Shown here piece by piece: positions 1 to 6,236 of a DNA stretch of 22,461 bases (position 1 is its first letter; the number at the start of each line of letters is the position of its first letter). The notes under the pieces are model-generated. The model saw only the letters and a list, made by a program, of their open reading frames with translations. It did not search any database and had not been told where the DNA came from. The position numbers and the translations under genes are program-made. The DNA comes from an uncultured Blautia sp. GTDB taxonomy: Bacteria > Bacillota > Clostridia > Lachnospirales > Lachnospiraceae. The stretch covers positions 1 to 22,461 of the forward strand of contig NZ_CAKRNY010000054.1 of the NCBI RefSeq assembly GCF_934371575.1, in the 5' to 3' direction.

Positions 1-225
1 GATAACCTTGTTCACGTACTGGATGGATACTTCAACCAGGGTGCACATCATCTGAACGTAAACGTATTTGGAAAAGAGAAACTGATCGATGCTATGGAGC
101 ATCCGGAAAAAGAGGAGTATGCAAACTTCACTATCCGTGTTTCCGGTTACGCTGTTAAGTTCATCGATCTTACAAGAGAGCAGCAGCTGGATGTTATTGC
201 CAGAACCTGCCACGACAGAATGTAA
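1..225 (+). CDS. pflB: Formate C-acetyltransferase (pyruvate formate-lyase), C-terminal end only
   Basis: This is the last 74 codons of pyruvate formate-lyase, the glycyl-radical enzyme that converts pyruvate and CoA to formate and acetyl-CoA in anaerobic fermentation. The 5' part lies outside the window. The visible residues carry the C-terminal glycyl-radical loop RVSGYAV, with the radical glycine at nt 145-147, followed by the typical ending [13 protein letters not shown], both very close to the E. coli PflB C-terminus. The gene ends with TAA at 223-225, 17 bases before its activase, so the two are probably co-transcribed. Loss of the rest of the gene is a window-edge effect, not a truncation. 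Confidence 0.97.
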   Translation, partial: DNLVHVLDGYFNQGAHHLNVNVFGKEKLIDAMEHPEKEEYANFTIRVSGYAVKFIDLTREQQLDVIARTCHDRM

Positions 226-242
226 TTGTAAAGGAATTATAA

Positions 243-971
243 ATGATAAAAGGCTATGTTCATTCTCTGGAAAGCTTCGGGTCTGTAGACGGACCCGGAG
301 TGAGATATGTGATTTTTCTTTCCGGCTGCGCCATGCGCTGTCAGTTCTGTCACAATCCGGATACGTGGAATATGACAGAGGGGAAAGAATACGATGCGGA
401 TCAGCTTCTTAAGACAGCCCTTCGTTTCAAGTCTTATTGGGGCGAGAAAGGCGGTATCACGGTGAGCGGCGGGGAACCCCTTTTACAGATGGAGTTTCTT
501 ACTGAGTTTTTCCGCAAGGCAAAGGAAGCGGGAGTCCATACTACCTTAGATACAAGTGGTAATCCTTATACAACAAAGGAGCCATGGCATTCCAAATGGC
601 TGGAGCTGATGAAGTATACGGATCTTTTGCTTCTGGACATCAAGCAGATTAATGAGCAGGAGCATATAAAGCTTACAGGGCAGACAAATACCAATATTCT
701 TGCCATGGCCCGTGAGCTTTCCGATATGGAAAAGCCTGTTTGGATCCGTCATGTACTGGTACCGGGAGGCAGTGATAAGGATGAGTATCTGCACCAGCTG
801 GCAGATTTTATCGGGACATTGAAAAACGTTGAGCGCGTGGAAGTACTTCCGTATCATACACTTGGAACCTTTAAATGGGAAAAGCTGGGAATTCCGTATC
901 CGCTGGAGGGCGTGAAACCTCCAACACAGGAACGGATTGATAATGCCAGACGGATTCTGGGGGCAATATAA
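243..971 (+). CDS. pflA: Pyruvate formate-lyase-activating enzyme (radical SAM)
   Basis: This 242-residue protein is the radical SAM activase that uses a [4Fe-4S] cluster and S-adenosylmethionine to abstract hydrogen from the active-site glycine of PflB, switching it on under anoxia. The cluster motif CxxxCxxC is visible as C29, C33 and C36 within SGCAMRCQFCHNPDT. The SAM-binding glycine motif follows (TVSGGEPLLQ, about residues 76-85). Length is normal for PflA (about 240-260). The ATG at 243 has an AAAGGA ribosome site at 230-235, and the gene lies 17 bases behind pflB, the usual partner arrangement. A hairpin follows the stop. Identification is firm because family motif and neighbour agree. 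Confidence 0.97.
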   Translation: MIKGYVHSLESFGSVDGPGVRYVIFLSGCAMRCQFCHNPDTWNMTEGKEYDADQLLKTALRFKSYWGEKGGITVSGGEPLLQMEFLTEFFRKAKEAGVHTTLDTSGNPYTTKEPWHSKWLELMKYTDLLLLDIKQINEQEHIKLTGQTNTNILAMARELSDMEKPVWIRHVLVPGGSDKDEYLHQLADFIGTLKNVERVEVLPYHTLGTFKWEKLGIPYPLEGVKPPTQERIDNARRILGAI

Positions 972-1004
972 GAATTGAGCGTGAAATACGAACTCCTTAA
1001 AGTG

Positions 1005-1047
1005 GAGGTCATTGTGAACTGGAAAACGGTTCGCAGTGGCCTCTTTT
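1005..1047 (+). terminator. Hairpin terminator of the pflB-pflA operon
   Basis: A 15-bp stem joins 1005-1019 (GAGGTCATTGTGAAC) and 1029-1043 (GTTCGCAGTGGCCTC) across a 9-base loop and is followed by TTTT at 1044-1047. Twelve pairs are Watson-Crick and three are U:G in the plus-strand RNA. On the minus strand these three would be A:C mismatches, so the structure is an RNA hairpin of the pfl transcript and not a terminator for the convergent tetR gene. The U-tract is short. Confidence 0.7.
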
Positions 1048-1050
1048 AAG

Positions 1051-1602
1051 TTAGCGTTCCTTTATTATTTTTAATGCGGCGCAGGCCGTCTGACCGGTAA
1101 GCGCAGTAATACTGGAGAGCACGGGAACGTCTCCATATTTCCTGTTTTCATAAAATGCGTAATAACATCCATACAGAATATAAGTGAGCATAATATTAAT
1201 ATCTTTATCCTCACCATACTGCGGATAAGCCCCAAACACCAGCTCCTTCAAGGCCACCTCAATTTTCTGCACCAGGCACTTGCTCCTGCTTCCGGAAAAA
1301 AGAATCCCAATCAGTGAATCTTTTGCAAGAAATCCCATAAACAGCTCGCGGGAGAAATCGGCCGCATTTTCCAGTATTTTTTCCGGATGATTCAGATTTT
1401 CCATAATCGAGGATACCACCTCTGTTTCCAATGTATCTGAAAGATCGTAAATATCCTGATAGTGGGAGTAAAATGTAGATTTATTGATCTGTGCCTTTTC
1501 ACACAGCTCTTTGATTGTGATTTTTTCCAGTTCTTTATGAGAACGAAGCTCTATAAAAGCATTTATAATACTCTGTCTTGTTTTTTCAACTCTGATATCC
1601 AT
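1051..1602 (-). CDS. TetR/AcrR-family transcriptional regulator
   Basis: This 183-residue protein has a TetR-type N-terminal DNA-binding domain: TRQSIINAFIEL opens helix 1, and the helix-turn-helix at residues 29-49 reads TIKELCEKAQINKSTFYSHYQ, a classic TetR recognition region. The C-terminal ligand and dimer domain is divergent and resembles the TetR_C_8-like group, so no effector can be named. The start at 1602 is supported by an AGGAG ribosome site 9-13 bases upstream. It is divergent from glgB across 163 bp that contain repeated TCCAAC/GTTGGA elements, so autoregulation and possibly control of glgB are likely. Whether it is a repressor is inferred from family habit. Confidence 0.9.
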   Translation of the reverse strand: MDIRVEKTRQSIINAFIELRSHKELEKITIKELCEKAQINKSTFYSHYQDIYDLSDTLETEVVSSIMENLNHPEKILENAADFSRELFMGFLAKDSLIGILFSGSRSKCLVQKIEVALKELVFGAYPQYGEDKDINIMLTYILYGCYYAFYENRKYGDVPVLSSITALTGQTACAALKIIKER

Positions 1603-1616
1603 TTGAGAAATCTCCT

Positions 1617-1653
1617 AAATCCAACACATTCTTGAAATGGTTGGAAATCCAAC
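1617..1653. promoter_or_regulatory. Candidate TetR operator: repeated TCCAAC/GTTGGA elements
   Basis: AAATCCAAC occurs twice as a direct repeat (1617-1625 and 1645-1653, 28 bp apart). The inverted form GTTGGA at 1640-1645 creates a perfect dyad GTTGGA-AA-TCCAAC at 1640-1653 and a looser 26-bp dyad at 1620-1645. The cluster starts 15 bp upstream of the tetR start codon, and downstream of its likely promoter, a good position for autorepression. That the neighbouring TetR protein binds it is inference. Confidence 0.5.
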
Positions 1654-1693
1654 TAATGTCGTTTTTCGTCGGTGGCATTTTTTTCTCCACACA

Positions 1694-1721
1694 ATTATAC
1701 TTATTATACAAAGAAAAACAA
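1694..1721 (-). promoter_or_regulatory. Candidate promoter of the tetR-type gene
   Basis: On the minus strand TTGTTT (1716-1721) is followed after 16 bases by TATAAT (1694-1699), a perfect -10 hexamer. Transcription would start near 1687 and run through the TCCAAC repeats before the start codon at 1602. I see no equally good promoter for glgB on the plus strand. Confidence 0.45.
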
Positions 1722-1765
1722 CTACTGTCTAATATCTTTTTACAATACAAATTGGGGGAAAATAC

Positions 1766-3547
1766 ATGGATTTTTATAATTTTTATACGGGAAAAGAATT
1801 TGAAGCGTATCAGTATCTTGGCGCGCATGTCTGGAAGGGCGGAACTACATTTCGTACCTTTGCACCGGCGGCGCAGCGTGTGTCTGTGATCGGCGAGTTT
1901 AATGACTGGACAGAGACACCTATGAATCGTGTTCACGACGGAAATTTCTGGGAGTGTACTATTAATGGTGTGGGTTCTGATCTGATGTATAAATACCGGA
2001 TTTACCGTCAGGACGGCTCCTTTATAGACCATGCGGATCCATATGCTTTCTACAGCGAGATGCGTCCTGGAACAGCATCTAAGACGTATGCTCTGGGGGG
2101 CTATGAATTTGGCGACAGCAAATGGCTGAAAAACCGTAAAGCAACCTACGATAAGCCGGTAAATATTTACGAAATGCATTTTGGTTCCTGGAAAAAACGA
2201 GGGGAAGGTCAGGAGGACTGGTATACATATGAGGAGCTTGCTCCGATTTTGATCGCGTATCTGAAAGAGCATGGATACAATTATGTGGAAATCATGCCAC
2301 TGTGCGAATATCCATGTGATGAATCCTGGGGCTATCAGGATACGGGATACTTTAGTCCAACTTCCCGCTATGGTAAGCCAGAAGAATTGAAATCCTTTGT
2401 AGATCAGTGTCATCAGGCCGGGATCGGTGTGATCCTGGACTTTGTCCCGGTACATTTTGCAGTGAATGATTATGCACTTGCTGAATATGATGGAACAGCT
2501 CTTTACGAATATCCCAATATGGCAGTTGGCCGCAATGAATGGGGCAGCTGTAACTTTATGCATTCCAGAGGAGAAGTATGCAGTTTCCTTCAGTCCTCCG
2601 CTTACTATTGGATGAGTGAATTTCACTTTGACGGACTGCGTATGGATGCCGTAGGAAATCTGATCTACTGGCAGGGGGATGCCAGCCGCGGTGAGAATCT
2701 TGCAGCGCTGAAATTTATCCGTACCATGAATCAGGGACTGAAGGAACGAATTCCGGAGTGTCTGCTTTTTGCCGAAGATTCCACTCCTTATCAGGGAGTA
2801 ACCAAACCGGTATGGGATGGGGGACTTGGATTTGATTATAAATGGGATCTTGGCTGGATGCACGATACTTTGTCCTATTTTCAGGCTGATGCAGATGAAA
2901 GAAGGGAAAAATACCACAAGCTTACTTTTTCCATGATGTATTTTTATAAGGAACGTTATATTCTGCCGTTGTCCCATGATGAGGTTGTTCATGGAAAGGC
3001 AACCATTGCCCAGAAGATGAACGGTGACTACGATGGCAAATTCCCTCAAGCAAGAGCTTTTTACATGTATATGTATGCTCATCCGGGGGCAAAGCTGAAT
3101 TTTATGGGAAATGAACTTGCACAGCTAAAAGAGTGGTGTGAGAAGGACGAGTTGGACTGGGTGCTTCTGAAATTCCCTATTCACGAAGCCTTCCATAAAT
3201 TTATGGCAGATCTGAACAAATGTTATTTGAAAAACAATGCTCTTTTCCAGAGAGACTTTACTCAGGGGGGATTCTCATGGGTGGATTGTCACCAGGAGCA
3301 GAAGTGTATGTATCTGTTTGAAAGAATCAGCGGAGAACAGAAGATTCTGGCAGTATTTAACTTCTCCGATGAAGTTCAGGAATATACGCTGGAGAAAGAC
3401 TATGCAGGATATGAGCTTCTTCTTGCAAGCGACATGGTAAAATATGGTGGCAAAAAACGCTATACAAAGAAGGAAAAAGAGATCAAAGGTGGTAAGGCAG
3501 TATTTAAAATGGGACCGTTCTCAGCGAGATATTATCTGGTGAAATAA
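1766..3547 (+). CDS. glgB: 1,4-alpha-glucan branching enzyme
   Basis: This 593-residue GH13 enzyme forms alpha-1,6 branches in glycogen by cutting and transferring alpha-1,4 glucan chains. An N-terminal CBM48 domain (about 20-110, with GEFNDW) precedes the TIM-barrel. Conserved region I is DFVPVHF, region II FDGLRMDAV (nucleophile D294), region III AEDST (acid/base E337) and region IV LSHDEVVHGK (transition-state D405). It is shorter than E. coli GlgB (728) because it lacks the extra N-terminal domain, as do many clostridial enzymes. The ATG at 1766 follows a GGGGG ribosome site at 1754-1758. No other glg gene is adjacent, so it appears to be an orphan branching enzyme. A strong hairpin ends the transcript. 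Confidence 0.96.
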   Translation: MDFYNFYTGKEFEAYQYLGAHVWKGGTTFRTFAPAAQRVSVIGEFNDWTETPMNRVHDGNFWECTINGVGSDLMYKYRIYRQDGSFIDHADPYAFYSEMRPGTASKTYALGGYEFGDSKWLKNRKATYDKPVNIYEMHFGSWKKRGEGQEDWYTYEELAPILIAYLKEHGYNYVEIMPLCEYPCDESWGYQDTGYFSPTSRYGKPEELKSFVDQCHQAGIGVILDFVPVHFAVNDYALAEYDGTALYEYPNMAVGRNEWGSCNFMHSRGEVCSFLQSSAYYWMSEFHFDGLRMDAVGNLIYWQGDASRGENLAALKFIRTMNQGLKERIPECLLFAEDSTPYQGVTKPVWDGGLGFDYKWDLGWMHDTLSYFQADADERREKYHKLTFSMMYFYKERYILPLSHDEVVHGKATIAQKMNGDYDGKFPQARAFYMYMYAHPGAKLNFMGNELAQLKEWCEKDELDWVLLKFPIHEAFHKFMADLNKCYLKNNALFQRDFTQGGFSWVDCHQEQKCMYLFERISGEQKILAVFNFSDEVQEYTLEKDYAGYELLLASDMVKYGGKKRYTKKEKEIKGGKAVFKMGPFSARYYLVK

Positions 3548-3573
3548 TCCGCTGGTATCATCGTCATATAAAT

Positions 3574-3658
3574 AAGACCTGTCTCCGGATAAAAATGCTA
3601 TATTGAAGGAATCTGTATGATAGCTGATTTATCTGGAGTACAGGTCTTAATAATTATT
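3574..3658. terminator. Long-loop terminator between glgB and the metal regulator
   Basis: The arms 3574-3593 and 3628-3648 pair almost perfectly (AAGACCTGT and ACAGGTCTT at the base, CTCCGGATAAA with TTTATCTGGAG inside), with one bulged base and one G:U pair in the plus-strand RNA. The 34-base loop is unusually long. A T-rich run ends at 3662. The hairpin sits 5 bases past the minus-strand stop at 3654, so it probably serves both convergent genes, though the minus-strand T-tract is poor. Confidence 0.65.
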
Positions 3659-4022
3659 TTTTGGAAGAAATATGTGCTTTAATAGCAGCGAAGCTTTCTG
3701 GACTGATCACATGCTCAATGCGGCATGCATCGGATGTAGCAGTCTCCGGATCAACGCCAAGGCGGATTAGCCAGGAGGATAATAATTCATGACGCTCATA
3801 AATCATATCTGCAATCTTCTGTCCGGATTCGGTAAGATAAATATATCCTTCAGGAGTAACTGTGATGTGGTTCTTTTCACGAAGATTCTTCATAGCTACG
3901 CTGACACTTGATTTCTTAAAACCAAGTTCATCTGCAATATCAACGGAACGGACAACTGGTTTCTTTTTGCTGAGGACAAGTATGGTTTCCAGATAGTTCT
4001 CAGCGGATTCATTAGATTTCAC
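3654..4022 (-). CDS. DtxR/MntR-family metal-dependent transcriptional regulator
   Basis: This 122-residue protein has a DtxR-type winged helix (about 5-65, VDIADELGFKKSSVSVAMKNL) and a metal-binding dimerisation helix set (about 66-120). It has no SH3-like C-terminal domain, like B. subtilis MntR (142 residues). Compared with known ligands, H78 and E103-H104 are conserved. C100 matches DtxR Cys102 (DACRIEH against EACRWEH), where MntR has Glu99. E12 matches MntR Glu11, but N9 replaces DtxR Met10 or MntR Asp8. A GTG start at 4022 is supported by GAGGTGAT upstream. It probably represses iron or manganese uptake genes elsewhere; which metal it senses is uncertain. Confidence 0.9.
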   Translation of the reverse strand: MKSNESAENYLETILVLSKKKPVVRSVDIADELGFKKSSVSVAMKNLREKNHITVTPEGYIYLTESGQKIADMIYERHELLSSWLIRLGVDPETATSDACRIEHVISPESFAAIKAHISSKK

Positions 4023-4047
4023 AATAGATCACCTCAATTTTTTGCTT

Positions 4048-4065
4048 GTGTCTCGGTACAAGTAT
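4048..4065. promoter_or_regulatory. Weak candidate operator upstream of the DtxR-like gene
   Basis: CTTGT and ACAAG form an inverted repeat with an 8-base spacer, about 26 bases upstream of the GTG start. It does not match the classical DtxR or MntR boxes, so it is offered only as the best dyad in this intergenic region. Confidence 0.2.
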
Positions 4066-4147
4066 AGTATTTATAGGATACCATAGTTTGGGGATTTGGG
4101 CAATTGATTTTTGGAAAAATAAAGAAAGTACATTGTTGTTTTTGGCA

Positions 4148-4176
4148 ATGACAAATTATTTTTGGGGGAGTATAAT
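4148..4176 (+). promoter_or_regulatory. Candidate promoter of the aldo-keto reductase gene
   Basis: ATGACA (4148-4153) is followed after 17 bases by a perfect TATAAT (4171-4176). Transcription would start near 4183, about 27 bases before the ATG. The sequence GACAAATTATTTTTG at 4150-4164 recurs in near-identical form at 4179 onward, so the promoter lies in a short direct repeat. Confidence 0.6.
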
Positions 4177-4209
4177 AAGACAAATTAATTTTTCGGGAGG
4201 TTTTTTATT

Positions 4210-5214
4210 ATGTATACTGCTTCAAAGGAACGATATGCGACAATGGAATATAACCGCTGTGGAAACAGTGGACTTATGCTGCCGAAGGTTTCGCTTGGAC
4301 TATGGCATAATTTTGGCGATACTTCTAATTTTGAGAACATGAGACAGCTGTGTTTTACTGCTTTTAACAATGGAATCACACAGTTTGACCTGGCCAATAA
4401 TTATGGACCGGAGCCGGGAAGTGCAGAGATTAATTTCGGCAGGATTCTGAAAGAAGACCTGGGAAAATACAGGGACGAGCTGATCATTACTACCAAGGCA
4501 GGATATGAAATGTGGGATGGTCCTTATGGGAACTGGGGCAGCCGCAAGTATCTTCTGGCAAGTCTTGACCAGAGCCTGAAGCGTATGGGACTGGAATATG
4601 TAGATATTTTTTACCATCATAGAATGGACCCGGAGACCCCTCTGGAAGAGACCATGGGAGCGCTGGCCAGTGCAGTGCACAGCGGAAAAGCCCTGTATGT
4701 GGGGCTTTCCAATTACGATGGAAAAACACTTTCACAGGCAGCGTCGATTTTGCAGGAAATGCATTGTCCTTTTGTAATTAATCAGAACCGTTATTCTATT
4801 TTTGACAGAACCGTGGAGAAAAATGGACTGAAAAAGACCACAGGAATTCTGAAAAAAGGTCTGATCACCTTCAGTCCTCTTGCTCAAGGACAGCTTACAG
4901 ACCGCTACCTTAATGGTATTCCGGAAGACAGCCGTATCCGTACAGATGGCAGATTTTTGAAGGAAAGCAATCTGACGCCAGAGCGTTTGCAGCAGATCCG
5001 GGAGCTGAATGATATGGCTGCAGGGCGTGGCGAGAAGCTTTCGGAGATGGCTCTTGGCTGGCTGCTTGCACAGCAGGAGGTGACCAGTGTACTCATTGGA
5101 GCATCACGACCACAGCAGATCCTTGATAACATAAAAGCAATCCACTGTGCACCATTTACAGAAGAAGAGCTTGCAAGAATTGATGAGATCGCAGAAGAGA
5201 ATATAGGCAGATAA
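4210..5214 (+). CDS. gpr: Aldo/keto reductase, YghZ/Gpr (L-glyceraldehyde 3-phosphate reductase) type
   Basis: This 334-residue NADPH-dependent oxidoreductase matches E. coli YghZ/Gpr along its whole length from memory: SLGLWHNFG, FDLANNYGPEPGSAE, ELIITTKAGYEMW, SRKYLLASLDQSLKRMGL, and VTSVLIGASR in the cofactor-binding tail. The catalytic tetrad is D60, Y65, K96 and H137. E. coli Gpr reduces L-glyceraldehyde 3-phosphate and methylglyoxal, so detoxification of reactive aldehydes is the likely role; the substrate here is not proven. The ATG at 4210 follows CGGGAGG at 4194-4200. It has its own promoter and terminator, so it is probably monocistronic, and it is divergent from the metal regulator. 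Confidence 0.93.
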   Translation: MYTASKERYATMEYNRCGNSGLMLPKVSLGLWHNFGDTSNFENMRQLCFTAFNNGITQFDLANNYGPEPGSAEINFGRILKEDLGKYRDELIITTKAGYEMWDGPYGNWGSRKYLLASLDQSLKRMGLEYVDIFYHHRMDPETPLEETMGALASAVHSGKALYVGLSNYDGKTLSQAASILQEMHCPFVINQNRYSIFDRTVEKNGLKKTTGILKKGLITFSPLAQGQLTDRYLNGIPEDSRIRTDGRFLKESNLTPERLQQIRELNDMAAGRGEKLSEMALGWLLAQQEVTSVLIGASRPQQILDNIKAIHCAPFTEEELARIDEIAEENIGR

Positions 5215-5218
5215 GCTT

Positions 5219-5277
5219 AAGCGGCAGAGAACTATTTATTACGATTTACAGGTAATATTTATTTCTCTGTCGCTTTT
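5219..5277 (+). terminator. Terminator of the aldo-keto reductase gene
   Basis: The arms AAGCGGCAGAGAA (5219-5231) and TTCTCTGTCGCTT (5263-5275) pair fully, with one G:U, and an inner ATTAC/GTAAT stem shortens the loop. TTTT ends at 5277. It starts just after the stop codon at 5214. Confidence 0.75.
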
Positions 5278-5281
5278 ATAA

Positions 5282-5305
5282 TATCCCCCCGGGGGGCTTG
5301 TGGAA
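5282..5305. promoter_or_regulatory. C6-G6 palindromic box A upstream of the methyltransferase operon
   Basis: A perfect CCCCCCGGGGGG palindrome (5285-5296) sits directly after a TATAAT at 5277-5282 and is followed by CTTGTGG. The 24-base segment matches box B at 10919-10942 at 20 positions, with all four differences being transitions. In this AT-rich intergenic DNA the GC block is conspicuous. G/C-tract dyads are typical of CsoR/RcnR-family operators, but no such regulator is in the window, so the binding factor is unknown. Confidence 0.5.
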
Positions 5306-5361
5306 ATAAAATGAGTTTGTTAAATTTTATTCTTAAGGATTTACTTTCGGAGGAATTACAA

Positions 5362-6132
5362 TTGGATAAATTACTGGATGAAATAGAGAGCTATTGGAGT
5401 ACCCGTACAGAAGGGTATTCTGAGGTGAATGAAAAAGAGTTAAAGGGGATGCAAAAAAGGGCATGGCTGGAGACTCTGGAACATGGATTTGGAGAAAAAG
5501 AAAAAGATCAGCTTCGGATTCTTGATATCGGCACTGGTCCTGGATTTTTCCCTATGATCCTTGCGGAGGCAGGATATCATGTAACAGCCATAGATTACAC
5601 CCCGGGAATGTTGGAAAAGGCTGCGGAAAATGCGTCGAAATTTATCGGGGAAAAGAAGAATCACATTGAGTTTAAAAGGATGGATGCCCAGGCATTGGAG
5701 TTTGAAGATGAAAGCTTTGATGTGATCATTTCCAGGAACCTGACCTGGAATCTGCCACACCCGGAAATGGCTTATAAGGAATGGCTTCGAGTGTTAAAAA
5801 CGGGTGGAAAGCTTCTTAACTTTGACGCTAACTGGTACGGCTACCTCTATGATGATGAGAAACGTGAAGCTTATGAGAATGACCGTAAAAATGTGGAAAA
5901 TGTAAGCCTGGATGATCATTATCTGTGCACAGATATTGACCGTATGGAAAAAATCGCACTGCAGGTTCCATTGTCTGAGACTAAGCGTCCGGGATGGGAT
6001 GTGAAGGTATTAGAAGAACTTGGAGCAGCACAGATTCAGGTGAATGAGGATATCTGGCAACAGGTGTGGAGTGAGGAAGAAAAGTTAAATTATGGATCTA
6101 CGCCTATGTTTATGGTAGAAGTTACAAAGTAA
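5362..6132 (+). CDS. Class I SAM-dependent methyltransferase
   Basis: This protein (256 residues from the chosen TTG) has a Rossmann methyltransferase fold. SAM motif I is LDIGTGPG (54-61), the acidic loop AIDYTPGML follows, and the post-motifs are MDAQALEFEDESFDVIISRNLTW and LKTGGKLLNFDAN. The substrate is unknown. The TTG at 5362 is preferred because CGGAGGA (5348-5354) precedes it by 7 bases. The in-frame ATG at 5311 has only a weak GGAAAT upstream and would add 17 residues rich in leucine. Its whole length, including the N-terminal YWSTRTEGY, is paralogous to the C-terminal half of the next gene, with which it forms an operon. Confidence 0.88.
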   Translation: MDKLLDEIESYWSTRTEGYSEVNEKELKGMQKRAWLETLEHGFGEKEKDQLRILDIGTGPGFFPMILAEAGYHVTAIDYTPGMLEKAAENASKFIGEKKNHIEFKRMDAQALEFEDESFDVIISRNLTWNLPHPEMAYKEWLRVLKTGGKLLNFDANWYGYLYDDEKREAYENDRKNVENVSLDDHYLCTDIDRMEKIALQVPLSETKRPGWDVKVLEELGAAQIQVNEDIWQQVWSEEEKLNYGSTPMFMVEVTK

Positions 6133-6236
6133 CAAAAGAGCATAAACAGTGCAGAATATTGAGATATGCAGAATTTAGATCTGCTGAAAAGCATTGGCTA
6201 TGGCTTTTTATATTATATGGAAAAGGTAGAAAAAGA

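Noticed and set aside
89..412. Plus-strand frame overlapping the pflB end and the pflA start
   Set aside because: It lies out of frame over two well-identified genes and its translation shows no domain.
1586..3082. Long minus-strand open frame (498 codons) opposite glgB
   Set aside because: It is antisense to a clearly conserved GH13 gene, has no family motif and low-complexity composition, and overlaps the tetR start.
6159..6236. Longer start for the fusion protein at a TTG
   Set aside because: No ribosome site precedes it and the added residues are unlike the AstE family; the ATG at 6237 fits the domain start.
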